In this document: positions 1 through 10,415 of the stretch, one piece after another
How positions within the stretch are numbered: the stretch's first letter is position 1
Layout: each line of letters begins with the position of its first letter
DNA from: Pseudo-nitzschia pungens
Taxonomy: Eukaryota > Bacillariophyta > Bacillariophyceae > Bacillariales > Bacillariaceae
Direction: 5' to 3'
Assembly (NCBI GenBank): GCA_037355855.1
Contig: CM074761.1
Location: forward strand, 4,545,346-4,609,345
Length of the DNA: 64,000 nucleotides
The notes under the pieces: model-generated
Told to the model about the DNA's origin: nothing
What the model saw: the letters and a program-made list of their open reading frames with translations, nothing else
Database searches by the model: none
Program-made: the position numbers and the translations under genes

Positions 1-1437
1 ACTAGAAAATCCACATTTGAATGATTCCAGTCTAAATATTCCTCAACCCATGCATGGGGGAGCCCATTAAAAAAGAATAAATAAAAAATTAGTGAAAAAT
101 TGGTGATAATGTAGGTAGAGCAAATCAGCGTTACTGGTAAAAAAAAGTCCACAAAAACACTTGAACCTTCAGAGTCAACTTGTGTGACACCACTGTATCA
201 CGCTGGCTACAGCTTCAACAAGGTATATGTAGATATATAACTTAAATTATATTCTGCTAGACCCAATAGTATGATTATTTATCATCTGTTCATTCCCTAA
301 TAGCATATAGCAGTGCTATGGATCATATACTACAGCATACACTATGAACTACTAGTATATTATGCTACAAGCTATGCTACCAACTGTCATCATGCTACTG
401 CCTTGGGTAGAGTCAGTAGGTACCACATGCCAACCTTTGCCAGTACCTCATGTGCTGCTGTTATTGCTACTCTTATTTTTATTATCATCCCTCCCTTGCT
501 AACAAGCAATCTCTTTCTATTGGCAAGCAATTTTGAAAATTTTTTCGCCTCCGGCGGGCCATCAACCCCCCTTTCCCCCCATTCTTGGGGGGTTTGGGGA
601 GCTGCGCTCCCCATTTCGGGGTGTGCCCCCATTTTGATTTTGCTTTGCAAAATTTGACTTTGCTCCCCAAAAAGCAAAAGCAAAAAAAGGCAAAATTTGC
701 TTTGCTCTCAAAAAAACAAAGCGTGCCCAATCGCTAGTTATTACTAGTACTTACCCTTGTAGCACCATGCTACAGTGTGCTAGGACTTGCTACAGCCACC
801 AGGTATCTATAACCGGTACAAATCCTACACATAGCACCTTGTTACAGTTGCTTGTTAAGCCTGTTGCTAAGCCTGTTGCTTAGCATCATACAGTCTAGCA
901 CCTTGCAGACAGTTGCTGGAGGCTAAGACCTGTAGCCTTGGTACAGTTCCCAACACAGGAGACTTAGTAGCACCATAGCATCTTGGATATCTTTACAATC
1001 CATCAATCTTGCTCTTGGTTGTGGAATAAAGCTAAGAATTGAACTGTAGTACATAAAAAAACAGGTGCCACATGTGCTTCCCTCTCACAGTACAACCGGG
1101 ACGACTGCGGATATCATACTCATTGGCCATCAAATAATTGATTGTAGCATACCCATTTCGAACTTGAATCTTGGTGGTTTCTCACCAGCTACGAGTAGTT
1201 GCTACATAGAACTTAAGAGGCGATACTTTACATTCTTCACCATTGCAATCACCAGTAATGTCTGGTACATTTTTATTGCTCTAAACCATGCATCTGTAAT
1301 TTGACATTGCCAAAGAGCGACATATGTAGCTGAGGGTATAATAATACTTCGTAGCATAGTAATCGTCTCGTCTTTCACCGATTATGTTGTTATTATTTGT
1401 ACATATGAATACTCGTACAATTTTGCAAATGCTAGGA
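1..1437. other. Intergenic DNA, AT-rich, no gene recognised
   Basis: No reading frame here looks like a conserved protein. The stretch is AT-rich and contains many short words built on GCTAC and CTAGTA. It encloses a dense cluster of small hairpins at about 541-725, listed separately. The 3' end of the amino-acid permease gene on the minus strand abuts it. Confidence 0.6.
541..725. repeat. Chain of short perfect hairpins
   Basis: Several small inverted repeats follow one another. They are a C6/G6 pair around ATTCTT, GGGGAGC-TGC-GCTCCCC, GGGGTGTGCCCC, TTTTGC-TTT-GCAAAA and GCAAAATTTGC. The first half is GC-rich and the second half is a purine/pyrimidine A/T series. No coding sense is evident. 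The function is unknown; it could be a mobile palindromic repeat or a structured transcript. Confidence 0.6.
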
Positions 1438-3209
1438 TTACCAAGTGGCGAGGGTTGTTATTGTTGCTACGATCATAGCACAAAATCCCAGCGCAGCAAC
1501 GATCAGGTTTTCTCTCTTTCGTCTTTGAGACAAGCTTGGATCTATGTTGTTATGAATCAACGGAGGAAAGATAAATGCAAGGGGACACCCAAGCAAACCA
1601 CCCATCAAACTCACAACTTTGTCGAGGCTTTCCATTGCTGCTATGCCTACAAGAGCAAGCAGAAAGACAAGAAAGGAGGCAATGACACTTCGACTTTGAA
1701 GGCACGAGCTTCCCCTGCCACAGGTTTTGTCCATCAATGAAGCAATCGAGCGCGTAGCAATTTCCAAGGATGGAAAGTTTTGGAGAGGAAATGTGAAGAT
1801 TACAGCAGTACTGTATGCGAGTTGCACGGTTGTGGCTAACGGACCCGAGGGCAGCGACGTCGTCATGACTGTCTTCACATCATTCCCGAATGATGCCCAA
1901 CAACACATACCAAAAACACAATAAAAGCAAATAATGCTCAAAATGACGTTCTGGTACACGATTGGAAACCGTTTTCGATCCTCTGCTCGATAAACAGCTT
2001 CTTGAAGCGGTACCAACAACGTGATGGTCCCTTCAAAAAGTAGAACCTGTTGAGAACAAAGAAATTGATTTAATGAATGAGTATCGAAACCATTGTTAGT
2101 CACAAGATAAATATCCCGCATGCCATAAGGGTAGATGATCATTAACGAACATCGACTTCGTCACTCACACTGGTGCCAATAAAAAGAAACCATCCCTCAC
2201 TATTGAACGCGTCAAGATTCGAAAATCGAAAGGCAATTTCCGCGATCGGTCCAAGCCCGTCGTTCGACTTGATTGCGGTAGAGAGGGCAAATGCAAGACA
2301 CGCAATCAATCCATAAAGAATCAATGAATTTGCAAGCAAGTTTGTGATGGTCAACTTCCGAATGTCGCGGATCCAACTCATTGGTATCTCGATGAGAAGC
2401 ATTACAATAACAAAGTAGGATGCATCAATGTTGTAACCAAAAAGGATGAATGTGACCGTCTTCAAGTTCTGTGGCACGAAAATAAGATATGTCAGACAAA
2501 CACCACTTTGCATGAAAGCAATTCCGATCTTGACAAATGTTTCACCAGTTGTTCCGAGTGCACGATGTGCTAGTTCTGGATATGAGAGAACAGTTCTCTT
2601 TGCCGTCTTGTGCATTAGGTCAGGGCCGTTTGATCTTGCGCTCTCAAGCTTCCAAGCGTCTAAAAGGCAGGCACTGCTACTCAAGAAAAGAAAAGTCGAC
2701 AGAATCAAGCACGGAATGGCAAATAACCATCCAGCCTTGGCAAATCCGTGCGGGAGATACAAAATGGCCGGTCCAACCATTCCTTTGATAATCCCTAAAA
2801 CGGCTGACGTGAGGTCTCCGCCTTTGGGAAGCGGGTGCGCGTCGACGACAATGTCTTCTCCCGCTGTGTCTTCTTGCCACCGAGGAGGACGTCCCATCAA
2901 CTCTTTCCCCTCCTGATCATCATCGGGGTGATAATGAGATGTATACACCGACCTCAAGCGCACATCTGCAAATTCTGGGTCCAAAAATCGCAGATGGAAA
3001 AACTCCGTCAGGGAAGAGAGTGGGATATTGACTACCTCGCGAACCTGACGACGAGGTTGGCGGTGCTTTTGCAATCCAAATTCTTTTGCCATTTCTGCCA
3101 ACCGATTTTTGTCCTCTCCTGCAGTATATGTTTGCATGTGCAATTTCGACGGACCAGTCCCGTACGTGCTGTAGTCCATCTGCGATAGAAGATCCTCTTT
3201 CTCGCTCAT
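1438..3209 (-). CDS. Amino-acid/auxin permease family transporter (AAAP, Avt/SLC36-like)
   Basis: The gene has two exons, 3209-2169 and 2046-1438, with a 122-nt intron that starts GTGAGT and ends CAACAG. It predicts 549 aa. The first ATG is at 3209. An N-terminal hydrophilic region of about 130 residues precedes a membrane domain opening with GIIKGMVGPAILYLPHGFAK, the typical first helix of the AAAP family with its unwound glycine-rich centre. The intron removal joins FLFIGTS to VLLFEGT, matching the conserved GTS-x-F-x-FEG segment of the family, and about eleven hydrophobic helices can be counted. Family members are proton-coupled amino-acid carriers of the vacuole or plasma membrane. Substrate and membrane cannot be decided here. 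It is divergent from the ArsJ-like gene, with about 1.2 kb between the starts. Confidence 0.88.
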
Positions 3210-4389
3210 GATTAACTGTTCGGTTGGTCGGTACCCGTATTCAAAACAGTGGAATGATACACCTTAGAACGTATGCTTAGTGAACGTAAATGGGTCTGTG
3301 GAAGTCTTTGCCTCTCTAACAGCGCGTTAGCATATGTGACTAGCAATGTTTTAATCAATGACACAAGATACTGTACGCAGTGTTTTATCGCTGTACCGGT
3401 CAGCGATTTAGTCCGGCGTTGGGCGTTGGGGTGCCGATCGGCTGGTATGATTCGAAAAACTATCACATTATTTTTTTAATTATCGAAGGTGGAACAATAA
3501 ATAAGGTTTACTTCGTTCAAAGGCAAGATGCAAGTTTCATTGATTTTTGTTGTCAAGTCGATATGTATGGGGTCTGTGCCCTGGGCCCTGATGTCGACAA
3601 TCGTATTGCCTACCGCTCGACGTACGTAGCTTACTGTATTGTACGTGAAATTGACGATACGACTGAATATACCGTTAATCTATGGTTAAAATGTAGAGGG
3701 AGGAGTGTCAGTGCGCTACACTATTGAACTTGAGTAAGTTAGTCTCATTCTTGAGGAAGGGGATACGGTAAGGTTACGGTACGTATCGTAGATATGCATC
3801 CTCATATATTCATACCCTCATTACGATTACATCGTACGTACATACCTGGTACGTAAGACGCAAGACGCACGGCACAAGGCGCAATGGCAAAGAGTGAACC
3901 AAGAGATTCGATGAACATTCGCTCGGCAGGAGTTTTGCCTGGTACTGGTAAAACTTTACCACGCCGGAAGCTACAGTACGGTATTGTCGGTATGATGTGG
4001 TAGGTTTACAGACAGCACTGGTTCGTAGTAAGAATACTGTAATTACTTCGAACGGAGCACCAGCAATACCGGTAGGATAAAAAATACCCTCTCATCAAAA
4101 TCGTTGTCGTCGACCTCATCTTCGAATCTCTTGTCGTTCGAACGATTCAGTTCACCTTCTTTTCAAGTTTTTCTTCCGGTAGGGTACATATCGCCTACCA
4201 CCATCATCTTTGTTCTTCGGTTGGTGATTGCTTTTGCCCATCCTCAGTACTGGTACTGCTCAGAAACCGGAGCCTGAACAAGGAAAGTCGAGAACAAATA
4301 CCTCGCCAAACACAACCGGGAATTTTTTTTTGTTTCATTTTTCCTCGACGTCTTCACGTGCCCGCGAAAGGGAACCTTCATTGAACGAG
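3210..4389. promoter_or_regulatory. Divergent intergenic region between permease and ArsJ-like gene
   Basis: This 1.2-kb stretch separates two divergently transcribed transporter genes, so it must hold both promoters. No convincing ORF is seen. From about 3,750 to 4,090 it is rich in the words TAAGGTTA, TACCGGTA and GTACGTA, which recur in other intergenic regions of the window. No TATA box can be assigned with confidence. Confidence 0.45.
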
Positions 4390-6172
4390 ATGAAGTCAAC
4401 AGATGATGCAGTCGGGTTCGAGGGGGAACCCGATCAGTCGGAGGGAGAGAGTCGTGTCGGAGATGAGACAATCCTATATGCGGAGAACGGAGAGAACGAA
4501 TCTACCGATGTCGCCGAAAGTCCTCCGAAAAAGGAGAGTGTCATGGCGCTGGCGAGCAGCAAAGCGCTCAGACCGTTTGTGATTATCAGTTCGAGTTACC
4601 TCTTGTTTACGATCACCGATGGGGCCATCAGAATGATTGTGCTGCTTCACGCATACAACAAAAAGTTCAGTGCCCTGGAAGTAGCAATCATGTTCACATT
4701 GTACGAACTTGCCGGTGTAGTTACAAATTTGGTATGTCGACAAAGAGAGAAACCGTGTCTGCAAATCGTTTGCCCTGACACCAACCTTTGACCAACTGAA
4801 ACTTCTCTTCCCGTCTGCTTTGTTGTTGTCTCAGGTTGCCGGATTGTTGGGCGCTAAGTGGGGGATAAGGTTTACTCTTATCACTGGTTTAACACTGCAA
4901 TTATTTTCGTATGGTCTTCTGTTTGGATGGCGAGACGAATGGAACAAGACGCAAGCCATTGTCTACGTTACATTCGCACAGATGTTCGCCGGTGTCGCAA
5001 AGGATCTGACAAAGCTCGGTGGCAAGACCGTTACCAAGTTGGTGACTCCGGAAGAACAAAACACAAAATTATTCAAACTGGTGTCTCTGATAACGGGATG
5101 GAAAAATTCTCTCAAGGGCGTTGGTTACTTTCTTGGGAGTGTGTTGATCGGAGTCAAATATGAGTTAGCGCTTAGTTTTATGATGGGATTGGTTGTGATA
5201 GCCATGCCATGGGCAATTTTCGGCCTGGACAACAACCTCGGAACCGCCAAAAAAAAGAATGCGCGTCTCAGCGAAATCTTCGTTCTGGACAACGTCAATT
5301 TGAACTGGCTCAGTTTGGCAAGACTTTTCCTCTTCGCGTCTCGGGACTTTTGGTTCGAAGTTCCTCTGCCATTCTTTCTTCGAAGTCCATCCTGCGATGG
5401 TTTGGGGGAGATGCAATGTCTGATTGATGACGACTGTATACGCGGAGCGATTTGTGGGAATGATGGAATTTGTGAATCTATAAACGCTGGTGGAGGATGC
5501 GGTGGTCTAGGTCTTCCAAGAGGTGTTGTTGGAGCATTTTTGGGAGGTTATATTATTCTGTATGGGCAGGTTCAATCGTGGACGCCTCAAATCGTGACTG
5601 GACCTCTTCAACAAACACCACCAAATAAACTCACGGAGATTCTTTGGGGACTAATCAATTGTATCCCTACGTATGCGATGTGGTTAGTCATTACATTCGG
5701 ATCGGCGTTTCGGGATCACGAGGAGAAAGCGATGACCGCTTGGCTAGTTACCATCATAGTTTCATTCGCAATCATCTTTGCGATCAATTCTTCGGTTCAT
5801 TCCTTCCTCGTGGTGAAATACGCCAAGACCGAAAAGATTGCTGTGAGCGTCGGATTTTACTACATGAGCAATGCTGTAGGTAGATTGTTTGGAACACTGG
5901 GAAGTGGCTTTCTGTATACCTACGTGGGGGAAGATTACGGTGATCTTGTAGGGAGCGATGCAGTCGCTGGATTGGCTGCATGCTTCTTGGCAGGGACTGT
6001 ATCGAGCTTGCTTGCAGCCCTAATCACGTTCAAGATCAATGACCAAGAGGAGGGTCTAAAATGTGGATCCTGCTGGACCATCAAAGCACCAGAAGCAAAA
6101 AATTCTCGTGAAAATGAAGACGCAGCCATTGATGACATAGAAGAAGATCTGAACATTACTACTCCCAGATGA
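4390..6172 (+). CDS. ArsJ-like organoarsenical-efflux MFS permease with Cys-rich loop
   Basis: The exons are 4390-4731 and 4835-6172, with a 103-nt intron (GTATGT...TCTCAG). The product is 559 aa, starting at the first ATG of the frame. About 60 charged residues precede the membrane part, where FTITDGAIRMIVLLHAYNKK and the spliced segment ELAGVVTNLVAGLLGAKWG closely match the bacterial ArsJ signature. In bacteria ArsJ exports 1-arseno-3-phosphoglycerate, formed by a partner GAPDH from arsenate. No GAPDH lies in this window. A 40-residue loop with six cysteines (about 5390-5505) interrupts the membrane domain after the DFWFEVPLPFFLR segment. The cytoplasmic tail is acidic. Family assignment rests on recalled motifs; the substrate is inferred. 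Confidence 0.8.
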
Positions 6173-6329
6173 TCATCAGTAACGTTTACTCTGGGGTCGA
6201 CGAAATCATTGTGTTCATCCATAACCAAATTAATTTCTCAACACTGCTGGAAAAGTCTACAAATGAATCTTAGTGTGCCTTGTTCAACAAATGGAATAGT
6301 AAACTGTACAGACTAGTCTCCTCAGATCT

Positions 6330-6360
<31 letters not shown>

Positions 6361-6802
6361 GCACAGGAACCAGGAACAGATGTACAACTACAGAATGTAT
6401 GAAATAAATAGAAATGTTTCCTATTTTCTCCCTAATTACCGTACGTGTAGTATTTTGAGAGAAATCTGTAGACGAAAAAAGTCAGCAACAAAAACTACTA
6501 CAAGAAAATCCAGTCCCGCAGCAAGATTCTCAAACTGGGAATCACTCCGCGATGCACGTTCCACTCGAACGTGCCGAAATCTACTGGTAATTCTGTGGTT
6601 ATGCATGACGCAAGCATACCTGTACAGGTATGGAATATTGGCAATGCCTTTCCCTCCGAAGACCACGGGGAGTGGGCACTAACATCACCAAATTATCCCT
6701 TCAACCGATACTGAGCTTTCATTAGACGCAGACCCATCGATTGTCGGAATTTGAAACTCAGTGCATCACAAGTTAGCATTCGCATCAAAAGCAGACTAAA
6801 TA
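6173..6802. other. Intergenic region with (AT)n microsatellite
   Basis: No gene is recognised between the ArsJ-like stop and the MTHFR start. It carries the 3' flank of the first, a dinucleotide AT run at 6333-6359 and the presumed MTHFR promoter. Short ORFs on both strands show no conserved motif. Confidence 0.55.
6333..6359. repeat. (AT)13 microsatellite
   Basis: This is an uninterrupted alternating A/T run in the 3' flank of the ArsJ-like gene. It is likely to vary in length between strains. Confidence 0.95.
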
Positions 6803-8319
6803 ATGTCCAGTGAAGACTCGTGCAACCCAAAGATCATTGATTTGATCAACGAGAAGGAAGATGGAAGCAAGCCCTTCGTCTCCATCGAGTTTTTCCCGCC
6901 GAGAACGGAGACGGGTGTGAAGGTGCGCTCCGTTGTCGATTTCGTTTGTGCTTCTGCGGTACCGAACCAGGTTCATGGATCGGTTCGCATGATTGTTGGT
7001 TTCATGGAACGTGGATTTCTCAAACGCCGTTTCCTCATTTTTCGTTGCTTTTGTTGTGGTGTTGTGGTGTTGCGTTCTCGTTGGGATCTATAGAACTTGT
7101 ACGCTCGCATGGAGCGTATGAAAGCCTCCATCAACCCACTCTTTAGCGATGTAACCTGGGGAGCCGGAGGTTCGACGGCCGATCTGACCCTCGACATTGC
7201 ACAGCAACTCAAAAAGACCGGACACGTTGCCAACATGCACATGACATGCACGAACATGGAAAAGGATGGAGACCCCAAAAAGGCCGTCCACAGTGCCCTC
7301 GAAACCGCCAAAAACAATGGCATTGTCAATATTGTTGCGTTGCGCGGAGATCCTGCTCACGGACAAGAGGAATGGACCGCTGCCGATGGCGGTTTCACCT
7401 GCGCGTTGGATCTTGTCGAATACATCCGAGAAAATTTCGGATCCGACTTTGGTATCAGCGTTGCTGGTTACCCAGAAGGCCACCCCAATGCCATCTCTCT
7501 CGTCGAGGATCCATCCACCTTGTCTGAATCCGAAAAGGCGAGAAGCTCGACAGACGATGAGGGCAAGGTATACACCTGTCTCGACGATGATTACAAAAAG
7601 GAGATGGATTATTTGAAAAAGAAGATCGACACCGGAGGTGGTAAGTCCTGATGTTCCGAGGAGGGAGTCGGGTCGACATCGATGTTGGATAATTACCGGT
7701 AGTACCAGTGTCTCACGCAGAATTTTCCGGGAATCTTTTGCATTTTCCTCTTCTATGGAAAACAGACTTCATCATCACTCAAATGTTCTTCGACACAAAG
7801 GTTTTCGGAACATTTGTCGAGGATTGCAGAAAGTGGGGTATCAACTGTCCTATCGTTCCCGGTCTCATGTGTATCAATGCGTACGCCGGCTTTGTCAAAA
7901 TGACAAAGTTCTGCAAAACTCGTGTTCCCACCGAGCTCAGAGCCAAGATGGATAGTCTCAAGGACGACTCGGATGGCATCAAAGCCTTCGGCATCGAATT
8001 CGGAATACAGATGTGCAAGGATTTGATCGAAATTGGTGTCGATGTCTTGCACTTCTACACTCTGAACCTGGAGAAAACAACATATGGAATCCTAGACGGA
8101 CTCGGGTATAATGTGTCGGGCTCTGCCGATGACAGCGATGAAAAAACCATGGTTGCGAAGGGAAGTGCGTGGGCCCGTGTCGGGGACAAGGTCAAAACCA
8201 ATGAGGGCGTCGAGGGTACCGTTACAGCCATTGAAAGCGATGGCACCGCAACCATCGAGTTCGAAGGGGAAACTCCCACCGTCACCCTCAAGAAGGAAGA
8301 ATACAGCAAAGTATTTTAA
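6803..8319 (+). CDS. MTHFR: Methylenetetrahydrofolate reductase, catalytic domain plus novel C-terminal tail
   Basis: The exons are 6803-6922, 7094-7640 and 7766-8319, with introns of 171 and 125 nt. The product is 406 aa. The enzyme reduces 5,10-methylenetetrahydrofolate to 5-methyltetrahydrofolate for methionine synthesis. Seen directly are SIEFFPPRT near residue 27 (with the catalytic glutamate of the family), DVTWGAGGST, NIVALRGDP, AGYPEGHP, and GDFIITQMFFD restored across the second intron. The protein ends soon after the catalytic barrel. The roughly 300-residue regulatory domain of animal, fungal and plant MTHFR is missing. In its place is a linker and about 50 residues (GDKVKTNEGVEGTVTAIESD and on), which look like a small beta-barrel. 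The start is the first ATG. Family certain; tail function unknown. Confidence 0.93.
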
Positions 8320-8625
8320 TTGCACCGGTCGGGTGTAGCGCCTCAGAACGCGTTGGAGTGAACGCGCAATAACACTTTCAAGTTTTGAAACCAAAGCAAA
8401 CATCTTTGTATTAGACCTCTATTGTTTTGGAAGACTTAGTTCGTGTCTGAAAACTAAAGTATTTTGGGGATTGGCTTTGTATCATTTTTTCTGATGATCT
8501 ATTTTCTTGTTGTCGCTGTGTAACGTACGACAATTTTGACACAATGGATTTCAAATTATTCCAAATACCCTGCTTCCACTTCCCATTTCTCCTCCTTCAT
8601 GTGGTCGAAAAAGGATTCACCAAGG

Positions 8626-9140
8626 TTACCGTTTCTTGCCGCTTCTGGCCCCCGCTCCTTTCTTTGGCGGACCTTTTCCCTTACGACGTCGCTGGGTTAG
8701 TTTTACGCGTCTGTATTCCTCTTGTTCTGTTTCCCAACCGTCATGAATCTAGGCGCGTTGGTCGAGTAAGTTGGGTTAAACCGGAGCAAGTTGAGATTGG
8801 ATAAGAGAAGTTAGTTTCGCTAATGAATGCATCATTCTCAACGCAGTTCGTACGACTTTCAATACATTTCACCGTCGTTTCCTCCGATGTTACGATGCCA
8901 ACGATCCAGAGAAACAACTTCACTCACTTTTCTGGCGTAATGATTGATGGACACTGGATAATACTTTTCGAGATAGGGCCCCGTAAAGGCCTTCTTCGCT
9001 GTTTTGTTTCCGGTTGCGGCTCCCTCGAGAATCGGGACGTGTCCAAAAATTTCTTGTCGGGCATGCTCGGCCCCTCGCTTAAGGACAGCCGAGTTTTGAG
9101 CCAACAATCTTCGAACGGATGCTGTCGACGATGCCATCAT
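8626..9140 (-). CDS. MRPS33: Mitochondrial small-subunit ribosomal protein mS33
   Basis: The exons are 9140-8928 and 8748-8626, with a 179-nt intron (GTGAGT...CGCCTAG). The product is 111 aa, close to the 106 aa of the human protein. The second exon encodes IHDGWETEQEEYRRVK followed by the basic tail GKGPPKKGAGARSGKKR. This tail parallels GKEKPKKGEGKRAAKRK of human MRPS33. Upstream, ARQEIFGHVP resembles the ARLFGEV segment. Two adjacent ATGs (9140, 9137) begin an Ala/Ser/Arg-rich leader that fits a mitochondrial presequence; the upstream in-frame GTG at 9170 is not used as a start. It converges on MTHFR, with 306 bp between the stops. The role is assembly of the mitoribosome small subunit. 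Confidence 0.85.
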
Positions 9141-10415
9141 TGGCGTTGCTGGAGCAAAGACCAAGAACACAGTTTTTTGGAATGGTTGTTGAATGCAGCA
9201 CGTCTGGTCGACCGATACTGTGGTATTCGTTTCTCACTACTGATGCGGTCAAAGTTGGTAATTAGTGATGGCTGCAGCTCGGAGATTCGAAAAGAGGGGG
9301 AGGAAAAGCCACCCGTCACCACCATGGAGCAAGATGTTACGAACTCCATTTCACAACGGTATTCCCTTATCCAGATTAGTACCTAAGATACATAATAGAC
9401 ATACATCGGTATCATGCAACCGAATTGATGATACAACTTCTTACTTTCTGAAGATACGAGTACATACGTACCGGTACGTACGTGTTCGTCTTTTGCTGTA
9501 GTTGCACCTTGCATCTTCCGCACTGCTGATAACTTCCAACATGCTTAGCTCCCACGATCCACTAAACTCGAAACCGCAATAAACAATGCTGTCCATCTGT
9601 GCAATATTATTTGATAACTACGGTACAGTAACCTTACGTAATGGGTACGCGTTGGACGAACTAAGTCTTTGTCTCCGCTTGAGCTTGTAATCAAAAAATA
9701 ATGTTAGGGTTACCGAATGTTGTAGATTCGCACAAGAAATCGTAAGGTAACTTACCCGGTGCGTAAGACTTACTCGGGCATCATAATTGATGTTGAAAAG
9801 TATCTAAAAATTGCAGAAACGGTACGGAGGACTGACAGATCTTTGTGCTCATCATTTTTTTATTTGTCGGTGGAACATACGGCGAGCTGTCGTAGTTAGC
9901 TGCTTGCGTCTTTTTTCTGACTTCGATTTCCTTTTGGCCCTTCGCACGACACGACTGTCAACTTGTAAAGATTGAGCCAATCCGAAGACATCAAAATCAG
10001 CTTCAAGATCCGTTGGTGATTTTGTCGCTGTAATGTACGTAAGATTACCGTACGGTAACGCTACCGATAGGTCCTACAACACTCCCTTCCATGTATGTGT
10101 TGCTATCTCCTTGTACAGAATTGAAAGGTAGATCCCAACAACAACAGTAAGGATTTTGCCTCTACACAAGAAGAACAATCTTCGTAAACACATCAGGTGA
10201 TTTGCAGAAGTAGCAGTAAGTCGTCCGGTGGTCAAGACGTACTGGCTCTCACTGATACACTCTTCTACCAACAAGCTAGTTTGTCGGCGGATATTTCAGG
10301 GATTGATTCTGAGTGATCCGAAACGTCACCAGTTCTACCTTTTGTTTGCCATTAACGGCCGATACTAATAATCGTGATAGTACTCAATCCGGTACGAATA
10401 CAAAGGAGAGAATAG
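9141..10415. promoter_or_regulatory. Divergent intergenic region, no gene recognised
   Basis: This stretch separates the divergent starts of mS33 and the plastid repeat protein. Nothing conserved is coded. Around 9,460-9,490 and 10,020-10,080 it holds GTACGTACCGGTACGTACGT-type and TTACCGTACGGTAACG palindromic words like those of other intergenic regions here. Confidence 0.45.

Noticed and set aside
5793..6225. Minus-strand frames over the ArsJ-like gene
   Set aside because: They are antisense to a well-supported membrane domain.
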